Shown here piece after piece: positions 11,213 through 22,019 of a stretch of DNA of 64,000 nt. This DNA comes from Schistocephalus solidus (taxonomy: Eukaryota; Platyhelminthes; Cestoda; Diphyllobothriidea; Diphyllobothriidae). The stretch lies in the NCBI GenBank assembly GCA_017591395.1, contig WEDG01003993.1, positions 226,628-290,627 of the forward strand. Direction: 5' to 3'. The first letter of the stretch is position 1; every line of letters starts with the position of its first letter. The notes under the pieces were generated by a model, which had not been told where the DNA came from, made no database searches, and saw nothing but the letters and a program-made list of their open reading frames with translations. Both the position numbers and the translations under genes were made by a program.

Positions 11213-11744
11213 ACTGCCAAAATCATGAAATAGTTGGATGCTCGGACGCCTTGCCGATGGTATATAAGCACCCTCTACCGTAAAACTGCCTTTTCACCGC
11301 GCTATTTTGCCTTTCAACCGACTTTTTTAGAATCCTCGGAGAAAAATGTCATTTGCCCCGGCTCTGTAACAGTCACTTCTCCCCTACGTTCTTTCGACTT
11401 GCATTTCTACTGGTGCCAGTTTTTATTACCTTCGTAATGGTACAGAGGGTCTTCTCTGTTGTTATATTTTTTTACAAAAACGACAAATTAAAGCCTCTTT
11501 TGTGTCTTCTTTGTTTGGTTTTCCGTTAAAGTTGCCAGCAGACGACACTGGAATCGCATGATGTAGGACTTGGGCCGCTTGATTGACTGACGTAAAGCCA
11601 CGTTCTGCGTGATAGGTTGCAAAAAGTTTGGTTATCTGTTTATTCACATGTGACATTAAATTACCAGTTTGGACGAGGTTATTAGCTAGTATGTTTTGTG
11701 GTCGTGATTACGGGCAACACAAGTAATTCATCATTCCTTACTCT

Positions 11745-12165
11745 TTGACAGTTCAACCGTCTTATTCGACCAGGTCCACCGCGTGCTTCACTGTGAGCTG
11801 GAAGCAAGCGGGGTAACTTCCGCGTGAATTAGATTATAATTAGAGTAGAATTTCGCAGCATCTGCCGTAATCCCTCCTCCGCCTGGGCCTGATATCATGA
11901 CCAAGTCTAGATAACCGGGCCAGGAGAGGACGCATGTGGCTGATGCAACCAGAGCCGCCCCTCGATGTTGCCACATGTGGCTAAGATCCCACGGTGTGGG
12001 ATTGCCGTAAAGCCATATTAAGGATTCACGGTAGCCTGACTGTTGTTGCGCCAGTCAGGCACGCCACAAAAACACATTGGCCGACCGCGCAGTCCGAGTT
12101 GGCAACCTTCAAAGCCATGGTAGCTTGAAGCGCGCTAGATCGTTGGCAGTGAAGAAAGTGCACTG
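11745..12165 (+). repeat. Dispersed repeat R2, copy 2
   Basis: Shares with 2,610-3,025 the 'gtccaccg.gtgct' start and a tail containing 'cagtccgagttggcaacctt', 'aaagccatgg' and 'gcgcgc'. No conserved open frame. Confidence 0.5.
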
Positions 12166-12369
12166 AGCCCTGGACCTCACTATTCCCAAGCTGCAGTCAC
12201 CCCCCGGGTGGGTCAGTTAAGTGGTGCGGGGAATGGGCGCAGTTGCTGATATATCTAATGACGTCTGCGCGTACCACATACATGGCCTAGCCTCCCAAAA
12301 GAGCACGCGGATTTCAGATAAAATGTCTAAATGACTCACATGTCGCATTGGTAGGAGTACTAGACGTTA

Positions 12370-12515
12370 CCTTAAGGGGTTATATCTGCCTGACTCAGAC
12401 CACCAGCCGGCAGCTACGAACAAACAAACACTGGGCTGACTGCGAGATCTGAGTGCAATTGTCAGTCGGTAACCTTTTAAACCGCCCCGCTTAGCGCACT
12501 GTGATTGTCACATTC
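12370..12515 (+). repeat. Dispersed repeat R2, partial copy 3
   Basis: Only the tail of R2 is present: 'gggctgactgcgagatctga', 'gtcggtaacctt' and 'gcttagcgcactgtgat' line up with 2,940-3,010. Noncoding. Confidence 0.5.
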
Positions 12516-12539
12516 AGTTAAAGTCGAGGATTAAACTTG

Positions 12540-13126
12540 CATCTCACGTGAGAGGTCCCGGTGACAAACATGTGCTGTAATGTAGGTGCTGGTATCGAGA
12601 AGAGCGGTGGTGGTATTGCCGGCTTTTTTCTACTGCAAGTTTTCGTCGAGGCTTATGTATTGTGAATGTGCGTGGACAGTGCGGAGAGTTGAGGTGGGCG
12701 TATGCCTGGCCCCTGGCACAGGCTCGCCGGACTCCGTGTGACAGTGCTTTGCTAGCGCTAATCAAACATAAATTCCAGATGGATTCGTACGTAACCGCCA
12801 AGGCCTCTGTCAGGTGTGCATGTGCGGTGGCAACGAATAGGTTGGGGGCTATAGAATCAGTTGAAGTGGTAAAGCCACTAGTGGTGTTCACGCTGGTGGA
12901 CGGAGAATTCTTGGTATTGGACACGGGAGAGTTGTCGGGTTTTCGGAGTATTTGTGGAATCAGTATTACAGTGAGCTCCAACTTCGGGGATACACTTGTG
13001 ACCTAATAGGTTCATGCGGTGGTTTACTGAGCGAGGGTTATGAGGACAGACGCGGTTGTATTTCGGGACTCCAGGCACCAGGAGAATTAACATACTCAAA
13101 GATAAGAACATTTTTAGGCGTAACAT
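12540..13126 (-). mobile_element. LINE 3' end with C-terminal zinc-finger tail (CFDP2-like family)
   Basis: Minus-strand remnant of the same LINE family as at 5.2, 22.2 and 30.4 kb. From the high coordinate it reads VPGVPKYN, a decayed finger with CPHNPR and HRMNLLGHK, a Ser/Thr-rich spacer with NTDSTNTPKTR, then SPSTSVNTT and a second decayed finger SPHCPRTF near 12,665. Fingers of the type CPHCxRTFxxRxGLxGHxRxH closing the ORF are typical of this family as I remember it. Frameshifts make it inactive. An opposing 114-residue open frame (12,662-13,006) is a shadow. Confidence 0.55.
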
Positions 13127-14289
13127 AGAATCTACAAATCAAAGAACTTACTATTGGAACGACAACTATAATTTCTCATAAATTATGTGCTATTCCTACG
13201 TCACCCATAGCTCTTTCTTTTAAAACACCATTGCATTTTCTCCCACTGAGGCCCCCTACAATAGTTGCATTAAAATTTTTCCCCAGCTCTGTACACTTGC
13301 CTCTTGGCGTTTTACGAAATTGTGCACTCTTTTAGTTTAATAATTCAATTACCGAAATAAAGGTCTGCTGTTCACTGAAGAGACATGAATCCCAAATTAT
13401 AGAACGTGCCGTGGATAAGCCAAAATTATAATTTAGGTAGGTTAACAGCAGTTTACTTTATCAGGAACCGGTTACAGTATGATAGGTTGAAACACACAGG
13501 AGATAACTGAAAGTCAAGATAAGACAGAAAATTTAGGCCGTATATTCGAGCCTGTTTTTTGCCCACGCACCGGATTTTAGACCACTGTCCTTACCGGTAT
13601 CAACAACGAATTCATGACAAACTCCAAGATCATAAAATAATCTCTGATAGCAAGTCACGCGCGAATCGAGGCTGAAAGTGTGAGTATTCGAGCGCAGGTT
13701 TTTCCTCGAAACTGAGCGCGAATCGAGTCCGAGAAATCGCAGCTCCGGTTTGCCATTTTTTGCGCAGGAGGCTCATGTGAAATCATGACGTCAGCAGATA
13801 GGTAAACGCTCCCACCTCGACCATACACAACACTATCCCGTCATATATTTTCCAGCCATATTAGGGGCGTTTGCACACCGTGGAAAAAGATTACCTTTCT
13901 TGTTTAATACTCAGCATGCGTTTCGAAAAAATGTTGCAATGGTTTTCCCGATGTAATGTTATTGCAGTACCATTGAAAGCACATTTGCATCTTTTGTCTG
14001 CCTACATAAAGTCCCACGCTTCTAATGAAACCGCTTGGCTGTCCTCGGAAAATTATTCCCCCATCGGTTCACCTCAGACTGCGTACCCTTTGTCACTCCG
14101 TTGCACGAAACTCAACTAAGCCTCACATTTTAGTCTCCTTTAAAGTGGATATGATCCATAAATGGCAAGTGAATGGAGCCATTTATATTTTTGCTGAAAA
14201 TTTTGAATGATACTTCAAAATTAAGCGTATTCTTCTCCTCTCTCTCAAAGTGGCAAGGTGCAGCATGAGCCTGTGTACTCACGTTCGGG
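13127..14289. other. No gene recognised
   Basis: Noncoding sequence. A short internal similarity is seen around 13,655-13,725, where 'gcgcgaatcgag' occurs twice about 50 bases apart. Open frames near 13,871-14,210 have no recognisable motifs. Confidence 0.35.
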
Positions 14290-14385
14290 AACTCAACCCA
14301 CATAAGGCCTGCCGTATCCTGATTTGCCTCCAATGTTGATCCAGCTCAGCTATCACGTGGACCGTTAGGGGGCACTAGGTGACAG
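14290..14385 (+). repeat. Dispersed repeat R1, partial copy 3
   Basis: Contains 'cctgatttg', 'gttgatccagc', 'tatcacgtgg' and 'gttagggggcac', matching the 3' half of repeat R1 at 1-175. Noncoding. Confidence 0.4.
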
Positions 14386-14510
14386 ATACACAAAAGTCCA
14401 CTCTCGGCTTCTGGTTTCGAAGTTATAACTTATCCCGGAGTTAATTTATCATGACAATGATTTTTTAGTAACACAGTTTTCCATTCGTGATGATACTGAC
14501 TATAATCATG

Positions 14511-14664
14511 GTGGTGATGATGATGATGGTTATGATGATGATGATGATGATGATGATGGTGGTGGTGATGATGGTGATGATGGTGATGAGGATGATCATC
14601 ACCTGTATTAAAACCTGATGATGTTGATGATGATGATCATCATCATCACCTGTATTAAAACCTG
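14511..14664 (+). repeat. GAT/GGT microsatellite with palindrome and duplicated end
   Basis: Imperfect (GAT)n and (GGT)n tract from 14,511. The segment 'gatcatcacctgtatt' plus 'aaaacctg' occurs twice (14,594-14,617 and 14,635-14,664, the second with extra ATC units). Positions 14,626-14,647 form a perfect 22-base inverted repeat of GAT/ATC units. The minus-strand open frame across it is low-complexity and not a gene. Confidence 0.85.
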
Positions 14665-15239
14665 CTGTAATGTTTCCGTCCTCTAGTGATTTTGACTTAT
14701 GTACTTTACTCTCTGATGAGAGCGTTGACGGTTTTGTCGTTGTCTTCAACGTCGGAGCATCCTAATTATCCTCCTGGCTTATAAGACAGACATCTTACAA
14801 AGGAAGAACACCTACCACAGTCTGTGGGAGCCTCGTTTGTCTGTAATGTGATACTTGCTTCACCGTCTTCGTTAGAAGTCCATGAGATAAAAATGTTAAA
14901 TATTTTTAAACCATCCGCATGATGATGACTGTAAGAAAACATCCACCATATCATCTATCTAATCATCGTACTTCAACTTTTTAGCGTGTGGAGGAGGAAC
15001 AGGTGTTGGTAAGGTGGTGGAATCTCAGACATCTCGGTCAACAACCCTACCCTAAAAGTATGGATGATGAGATAAGTCTATTTTTCACCGCCTACCTTAA
15101 CGCTTCATGAATCATGGTCCAGGTGACTGTGGGTTTGTAGGATTTGTTAAAAGATTAAGCTAAGCGGTAGGAGTAACAGTGACAAAAAATTATATGAAAA
15201 TGTAAGTAAAGGTACACCGTCGGACGCATAGTCATAAAT

Positions 15240-16445
15240 CGGGCGTAACGGGGGCATGCTGGACAACGTACTGCCGTTAACAATAGGAAATTTTTCTAGT
15301 ATTTTCCAGGCAGGATACAATTTAGTACAATTATACCGGTGAACCTCATGAACTGACGCATTCCCGTTCCCTTCTATATGTCTAAATCACTTAGCGATCT
15401 AGCCTGCCGCAATAATTTTTGCGGCATATAGTTGTTAAGGGAACGTAATCTATCATTAACGGTACAAATCGCTAGGGCTGGAAACCTAAAGTCATTGTCC
15501 TTTGGACTAAGAAACCACAGGTTTAACAGACTCTTCATGACACTAATGTGCTAAATGCAATGGATCTGGCAGAAAAGCACGCATCATTCCTTTCTTGCAT
15601 GCTAAGAAGTAAGGAATGTTTGTGCAATGACAGTCATTTGCTGGAGATCATAAAATACTTATCTGCCCTGACAGGTTCATCTACGCTATCGTATATTACT
15701 CCTGCATACTCACCCTTAAAGTGAAATCCTTCACATCTGAAGTAATCATGAAAATGTTAATTTGTTTTATGAAAGCCCTAGCAGGGGCATTACAAATTAT
15801 GGTGGTCAAATGGAATTGCAAATCAGTGCCTATGCTAATGACTAAGCAGCCAATGGTTTGTAAAATGCCTTCCCATCCGATGGCTTGCCAAACCCTCAAT
15901 ATATTCCTGTAGCAGAAACCGCAGCTACTTTGGGCTGCATAATCCTTCCTAAAATAGACCGAAAATTGCCGCTTAAAGGCCATTGATTACAAGATAAACA
16001 ACTACCTCATCGTGTTGAGCTTTCACTGAAAGCTTACGTACCTGCTCGTTCAGCTGTTTTTCTAGCCCTAGGTGACAATACTCACCACTGCTGATTGTCG
16101 TTGCGGGTGCAGCCCTGCTTGCTTCACCCAAAAGCCTCCGGGTGTCCGGGGGCAGATCCGGAAAGAATGGCTCCATAAATTGCAGAAGTCTATTCAAGTG
16201 AATATGGGGCGTTCGCGAGTCAGTTGTGTAACAAGTCACGTAAGGTTGACTCTCTTTCCGTGATTGAGGTGACATATAACCATTTATACGTCAACTCTTT
16301 GTCAGATTCAGGTACTGACGATGTCGTGTCATCGGAAGAAGAGGCAGAATCTGTCTCAAAATCCAATCTATCCGAAAACGAGGGCGACATGTCCGACGGG
16401 TATCTTTTACTCACATGTTCGTTTATCTTCGTGACGTTTTATTGA
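15240..16445 (-). pseudogene. Broken gene of an animal transposon-associated family (tnp2/CACTA-like, tentative)
   Basis: Minus-strand peptide fragments in changing frames follow one recognisable order. From the high coordinate there is an acidic/Ser-rich start (DFETDSASSSDD, about 16,340), RESTLRDLLHN (16,230), SRTPHIHLNRLLQFMEPFFP with LPPDTRRLLGE (16,215-16,120), and GEYCHLGLEKQL (about 16,080). Then come a DGLPL-like segment (about 15,970), IICNAPARAFIKQI (about 15,780), GEYAGVIYDSVDEPVRADK (about 15,700), and PLHLA...LPALAICTVNDRLRSLNN (15,570-15,430). In animal proteins I recall, ICDAPARAF, LRTDESF and DYMHLVCLGV motifs occur in this order in transposon-derived genes. The switch of frame at about 16,220-16,275 and later stops show decay. 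The family name is the uncertain part. Confidence 0.55.
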
Positions 16446-18130
16446 GATGACATTCTGGCTGGTGCCGATATGTACGATCTGATATGCATTTTTACGTAAT
16501 GCAGCGAGCAAAGGCAATAGAGGGACAAGGATGGAAGCAGAACTTATACAGTGCCGTTGCGCTAATGACGGCGTGACAGAGCATGAATAGGCGCCCGCGA
16601 CAGCTCCCCCAAGTGATAGTTCACGCGTTCGATCACGTGGACGCACCTGGGCGCTTGCATGGTACCATCCAAACGATGAACCTCTCAAATTGCGCGCATT
16701 CTACTTTTGACACATTGAACTGGTGATTAAGTGGAGTCGTGAGTGTGATGCCAGTGGAAATCAATTAACTGACGGGTGCAATTCCGCCGCGAAAATTTCG
16801 GCCTTGAATTGCACTGGGTTACTATAAGGGATCTGCGAGGAATAATCTTTTGGCGTTAGTCATATATTGCTCATCGACATAGTACAGCGCACAGTTTCGT
16901 AACATTTAATATTATCGATTTTTTGATCTACTCTCGTTAACATTCCTCTAGTACGATAGCTGGTGTCTTTCTAATTTCTACACCGTATGCTTATGTCTTA
17001 ACTGATTACGATAATGCGTACTAACTGATGTAGACATATATTTTGATGCTAACCAAAAGTAATCATTTGCGTCTCTTAAAATATTGAAGGTTTTTGCCCT
17101 ATAACTTCCAACTTCATACACCTGAAAAACGCAGATATCTTACAGACGATTTGAGCATCTAGATAGTTTAAATGTTCGCAATTTCATTTCGCTTAAAAAT
17201 GAAGTAAACAGAATATATCCAATTAAGTCTGAAAAACAGCATGAAACCTTCAAAAAACATATGCTATTCTTGGAAGTTAGAACCAAACTATGGATAGGGT
17301 GCATGTTAACGTATTTATTCCTGTAGCGTGTGCTAGCAATAATCGACGTCTGATCATATACGGATTCTAAGGTTGAAAGCCTAATTCTTTCAATAAAGTA
17401 ACTTAGAGTAACTTACACCCCGAATTCGATTAAGAAAAAGTAACGTGACACTGTAAACAACCAACTCCCGAGTACTTCAAGCAAGTAACGCCTGCGAAAT
17501 AACAAATGAACCACCTTTCAAAGGCCCAATAGGAAAACGTATAGTAGAACTGCAGCAACTGATGAGAATAGAAAACAAAGTCTACTTAATCCTATATATT
17601 AAGGACTTAGGTGGCAAATGTTTTCTTTGGAAAAATCTAGGAAACCCTAGGGGTAAACGTTTGATGCTGGCTCTCCAAGTAGTCATCAGACTTGAAATAA
17701 TGCTGCAATAAACAGTTAACATGTAAGACTTGCTTCAAGGTCGACACTCCTTTGGTGTTTGCGCCCCCAAGAGGTCGCTGTGTGCATCAGTGTCTTTAAT
17801 TTTTTATCATCCACTCTTTCTCGATATTTTTTGTACCCGGCATTTAAGTCGGTAGTCCAATTGATGCATGACTCATCGGAGTTTACGGCCTAAAAAACTG
17901 GCTGATTCGTGTGAGCACATTCCGAAGATGTGAGTTTTGTTTCGGATGCTGGTGTGCCTCAGATCCAGGGTGTCTATTGCAACTTGGGACAAATGGCCGA
18001 AAATCTTCACTGTCAGTTGACGATTGTGGATAAGTGTTGACAGGGATTTTCCCATTCGACCTCAAGATACGGTATCAGAGACATCGTCCGGGATCTTGTG
18101 GACAACTTCTTTGAATCATTATAGTTAACC
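16446..18130. other. No gene recognised
   Basis: AT-rich, noncoding in appearance, with many stops in all frames. The minus-strand frame at 16,407-16,688 may be 5' sequence of the broken gene at 15.2-16.4 kb but has no recognisable motif. Nothing else could be supported. Confidence 0.35.
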
Positions 18131-18131
18131 C

Positions 18132-18491
18132 TTACTCGAACGTGTAAAAGCCGAGTGTGCAGTTTTTCGGTTCGGGCGTCACGTTTATTTGGTGTCTTGT
18201 AACAGGTTCAGACACATTCTTACTATAACGAAGGATTCGTTGTATATTTGTTTTGGGCACCAGCTCGGAATTATCTTGCTCGTATTCTAGAGACTCTTGA
18301 TGTTTTATGCATCCAAGAAGAAATTTTTTAGTGTTCGCGTTGTGGAAAAATAGTTCAAAGCGTTCACTGAGCTTGACTTTGGTTACATTCTTCGTCAGAG
18401 CAAGGCATTTTACTCGTTGTGGCAGTCTACAGACTGTACTCCACACGTGAGAGTTTGGAATATCACTCTCATATTGCAGAATTACCTCCAT
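18132..18491 (-). CDS. Hypothetical open frame, 119 codons
   Basis: A minus-strand open frame beginning MEVILQYESD and ending LGFYTFE before a stop. It is fairly polar with basic stretches (KVKLSERF, NANTKKFLL) and contains no domain I recognise. Its context is noncoding. It might be a retroelement N-terminal fragment or an isolated exon, and it may be chance. No paralogue was seen in the window. Confidence 0.2.
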   Translation of the reverse strand: MEVILQYESDIPNSHVWSTVCRLPQRVKCLALTKNVTKVKLSERFELFFHNANTKKFLLGCIKHQESLEYEQDNSELVPKTNIQRILRYSKNVSEPVTRHQINVTPEPKNCTLGFYTFE

Positions 18492-19807
18492 ATATGTTTC
18501 TTTGCGGTAAGCGGATTTTTAATATTCCATCAGTCTTTCGCTATATGAAAACATCCATAAGTAGGAGTTTATTATCAAATACTTTCTGGAGTGAGAATTT
18601 AATTAGCGAAATGGTTGAGTTGATGTATTTGTGGAGCGTGTCAATTTTGTCGATTTAAATGAGAAGAAATTTATCACCTACATACGGTATACATATCTAA
18701 CGGTTGATTAAGTGAAAATCTCTAGGTACTAGTTTCTATATTCTCATTTTGTCAAGAAAGTCAGCTATTGGGGATTCTAATATAGCTCCTTTTAGCCATT
18801 GATAGTAATGGCAAAATGATGCTATATAAACAAAGGTCTATGAGTTCAAGCAAGAAAACCGCCAGAAAACTTATGTCCCAGGACTTATGGCCATCCTCTG
18901 TGCATTGCCTTGCTACATCTTATGGTATGGATGTGAACAAATAAAAGACGTCAGGGAGGACAATTATCTCACCACCGAAGATTGTGATTCCTCTCAAGAT
19001 CCCCAGAAAATCTGTAGCGTTCTAAATGCAAGTACTACTATCCCTCGTAAACTATTGAAGATGAGGGAGAAGCCAATTTCAAATTTTTAATTTGGTGCAC
19101 CGATTAATGCTCCGATGCCGGCAGATGCACTTAGGTTTGTGAACTTAGTGCAATTAATAGAAATTAACGACGGAAATTTCAGATTATTTTGGAGATTTTG
19201 AAATTCCCCTGAGCGTTGCTTCCCACTTTCCAGATTTTTCAGCACTCAATAGGTGGAATTTATCCCTTGAAATTGTCCATGGACAGGGACCTATACGTTG
19301 AACTATATTCTTATATTGAAAACATATTATTGGCGTGTGATTTTTTCAAAATCACAGTAAAGCCACCTTTTTTGTAGGGAGAATGAAACATTCAGGTCAG
19401 TGTTTAGGTTCTTTTATACTTTCGCTTCGTCAGTACATACGAGTTAAAATATTGTTTCAGAGTTTTACTATACTGGCTTCAGGCGTTATGATCGAAACAA
19501 ATAGACAAGCTTTATTGGGTTTTTAGTGCAGAATGACGATAACAGTCCCCTCCCCACTAATTGTTGAAATCAACCAGGTAAGTCTCTTCGTTTTGAAGTT
19601 AGACGCACTAAATGATCAACTTTGTGCGCAGAATGATCATTATGTGCACAGGTAGACAGATGTACAAGATTACTGTAATTTATGGTACGTATTCCCTTTT
19701 GCAGGACAAAATAACTTGAAACGAATAATTTGCGTTACTGCATTATAAGGTAGTCTCATAATCTTTTGGAGGTGTAAATATCGGCTTTAGGTTAACGTGT
19801 CAGTCAG

Positions 19808-20230
19808 GTCAAATCGGCTTGTTAGTTTTAATTGACTCTAACCATGTTTGGTTTTATCGATTGCATCAGTGTCGTCGATTGACTCCTGAGCTCGATTCGG
19901 CATCCAGTGAAAGTACTTGTTCATGTAACTGCGACGAATGGCAATCACCAACGTCTCCAACATCGCCAACTTTAACAAATGAAGTCAAGACTCCAAAACT
20001 TCCACCATTACATGCTTTAAGTGTGCCAACTGACAAATTAAATACCACAAGCAATGTGTCTTCCTCTGTCGACTTGTCTACTACAGGAGTAGTTATAACG
20101 CCAAGAGCTTCAGGTTTCTCGACAAATCTTCTGTGTAACTCCTTTCCAGAGATTCAATATCCCAGGCGTGCGACGGAACACCTTTCCAGTGAGAAAAATA
20201 CGGACGATTTGCAATGCGAACATTGTCCTG
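19808..20230 (+). CDS. Ser/Thr/Pro-rich exon ending in Cys-x2-Cys, phase-1 donor
   Basis: Open frame from 19,762 to a GTTAGT donor at 20,231, with the last complete codons QCEHCP and one extra base, i.e. a phase-1 junction like every finger exon here. Content is low-complexity but protein-like: SPTSPTSPT, TPKLPPLHALSVPT, SSVDLSTTG, SSEKNTDDLQ. There is no in-frame ATG, so it is probably an internal exon. Acceptors are possible at 19,807 (phase 1, giving a 423-nt symmetric exon) or 19,869 (phase 0, 'ttgcatcag'). A single donor base G joined to the leaders of exons C, D or F gives Asp or Glu codons. I infer it may be the N-terminal linker exon of a zinc-finger gene; this is unproven. Confidence 0.45.
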
Positions 20231-21056
20231 GTTAGTTTTTCTCATTGCCTGTATTCTGGGCATTTCTGTCTGGCAAAAATATAAATAATCTTCCTGCGCA
20301 TGACTGCCCCGCTCATTATATTGTGTGTGTTGCAATGAAGGGGTAAATGTATCTCGGTTTCAAAATTGACTTTGTCCTCATTGCAACCAGAAATTGTTTT
20401 TAGTTCTTAGGAGGTCTCATATCCTCCCTTAGTTTTTTCCTTGCTTACTTATATTTCTTAGAACAGGCCCGTGGCTCGAAGAAAATTGCCTCTTGAGGTT
20501 GCATTTACTAGAAATAGAATACTTTACGAATCTTCCGTGTTTGGTTTGCACTTCAATTTTTGGAATACCCACGGACTTGCTACTCCATATACGCATAGGT
20601 ACTGAAGTCGCAAAGTACTGATTAAAATTCAGATGGGCAGGTCCTATGGTAGTCGTTGAAAATCCTTTGCTACTCAAGCCTTGCCGACTGCCTGCTAAAT
20701 GAAGCTGCCCATAGACTGTCTATTTCCAATTCGATTGCAGACCATTGATTTTACCCTTGCGATAGGCTTTCTCTTCGTTGATGACCCATCATGCGCGGGT
20801 TTTCGCTGCTTATGGAAAGAAGAATTTCCACTGCTATATATTTTTTTGCCTCCCCACCTTACGTGCTTCTTTTTCCAACTCGGCCGAATATTTGCGCCGT
20901 GCTTTGTCTGAATGCTCAGAGTGCCGTTCTTTCGTTGTGGCAATGACTGCGACGGCGGCTTTACTTTATTCTTGTTGCATTCTCTTACGTCTGCATATCA
21001 GTTTTATTTTCACCACCATAACCTGATCAAAGGAGACAAAATATTTTTTCTTTATT

Positions 21057-21165
21057 TTGATCATGTTTCCTGACAATCTGAAGAAGAGCATACGTGCAAG
21101 TTTTTGGCTTGACCTTAGTGCAGATTGGCACACTGACGGGCGTAGCGTTTCCCTCGTGGTTGATT
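21057..21165 (+). pseudogene. Decayed class B zinc-finger exon (B')
   Basis: Clearly derived from exon B: 'atcatgtttcctgacaatct' corresponds to its start and 'gcagattggcacactgacgg' to the helix region. The acceptor AG has become TG ('attttga' instead of 'atttaga'). Single-base changes shift the frame, with TGA and TAG codons soon after the first Cys (ACG TGC AAG TTT, then stops). The second Cys and the helix are lost in frame, so it cannot encode a finger. Confidence 0.7.
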
Positions 21166-22019
21166 GTTTCTATGAAACTTTCAATTTGCTTTGTCATCTT
21201 GCATTGCATTTCTTCGCTACGTTTGTTTATGCTGTTTCTTCCGTGGCTGTCGTGCTTGCACAGTATCTTTTTCGAGCAATTTTTGCAGGTTTAATGAGGT
21301 CACTTTTGCTTGCTGACAGCAGTTAAGTTGAATTCGTAGTGATTTGTTTTTTCCCGTGGCTGTTTTTCTGCGTATAAAGAACCTACAACGCTCACCTAAG
21401 CCAGCGCACAGAAGGTGTCTCTGTGGTGGTTAATCCATTAGCTTTTACTTAATAAGTCATTTCATGACATTGCTAATGGGGAAGGTTAAAGTCACTGGGT
21501 GAACTTCCGGCTTAGGCCTAAGCCCTCCTTTGTAGAACGGGGTGTGGGGTAAGTGAAGGGCCTTTTTTCAAACTTGCGGGTAACCTACTGCGTACTTATG
21601 GAATATCGTTGGTACTGCGGTATACAGGGTACACTGTGACCATCTCGACTCGCGAGCACAACCAGTCGAGGTTATCCGGTGCTGTGCGTGCGTTCACACA
21701 CCCGGTATTCCTGTTGTATTTCGATTCCTGGTCCTCCCCCTTTCCCATTTTCGAAATTTCCCACCTAAGGAGCGGCACATAATTCCGTAGTCAGCCCATG
21801 CTAACTCGGGTAGCCCTCCAATAAACACATGTTTAACATAAAGAAAGTTCAGCTGCCATCGGAGATGCCAACGCAGTCCTTTTTAGTGATATCACTGCTC
21901 ACCTCCTCGCGAAGAAAGAGTTAAAGGGATGCCATAAACAATTGCTGAGAAATCCAACCATCTGTAAATCATACCATCTGCGCCGTTTATGGTGGACGGA
22001 AGACGGTCGAAATAACGAA

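Larger units (their letters stand above)
240..11700 (+). repeat. Segmental duplication block I (zinc-finger exons A, B, C, D)
   Basis: This stretch is paralogous in order and orientation to 28,470-37,480. Matching landmarks include 'gtgggactgaag' (about 307 and 28,557), exon B (4,364 / 29,637), the LINE endonuclease piece (5.15 / 30.4 kb), 'gtgttctttggct' (7.27 / 33.19 kb), exon C (8,993 / 34,093), exon D (9,883 / 35,548), the tRNA-like repeat (10.88 / 36.80 kb) and 'tttagaatcctcgga' (11.33 / 37.13 kb). Exon A and its surroundings (about 960-3,850) have no counterpart in block III, so that part was deleted there or inserted here. Most of the block looks well diverged from its partner, except one tract described separately. 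Confidence 0.75.

Noticed and set aside
12662..13006. Plus-strand open frame of 114 codons
   Set aside because: Shadow of the minus-strand LINE finger tail, whose CPHC-type and LLGH motifs are recognisable.
14465..14749. Minus-strand open frame with long Ile/His-rich runs
   Set aside because: Translation of the GAT/GGT microsatellite.
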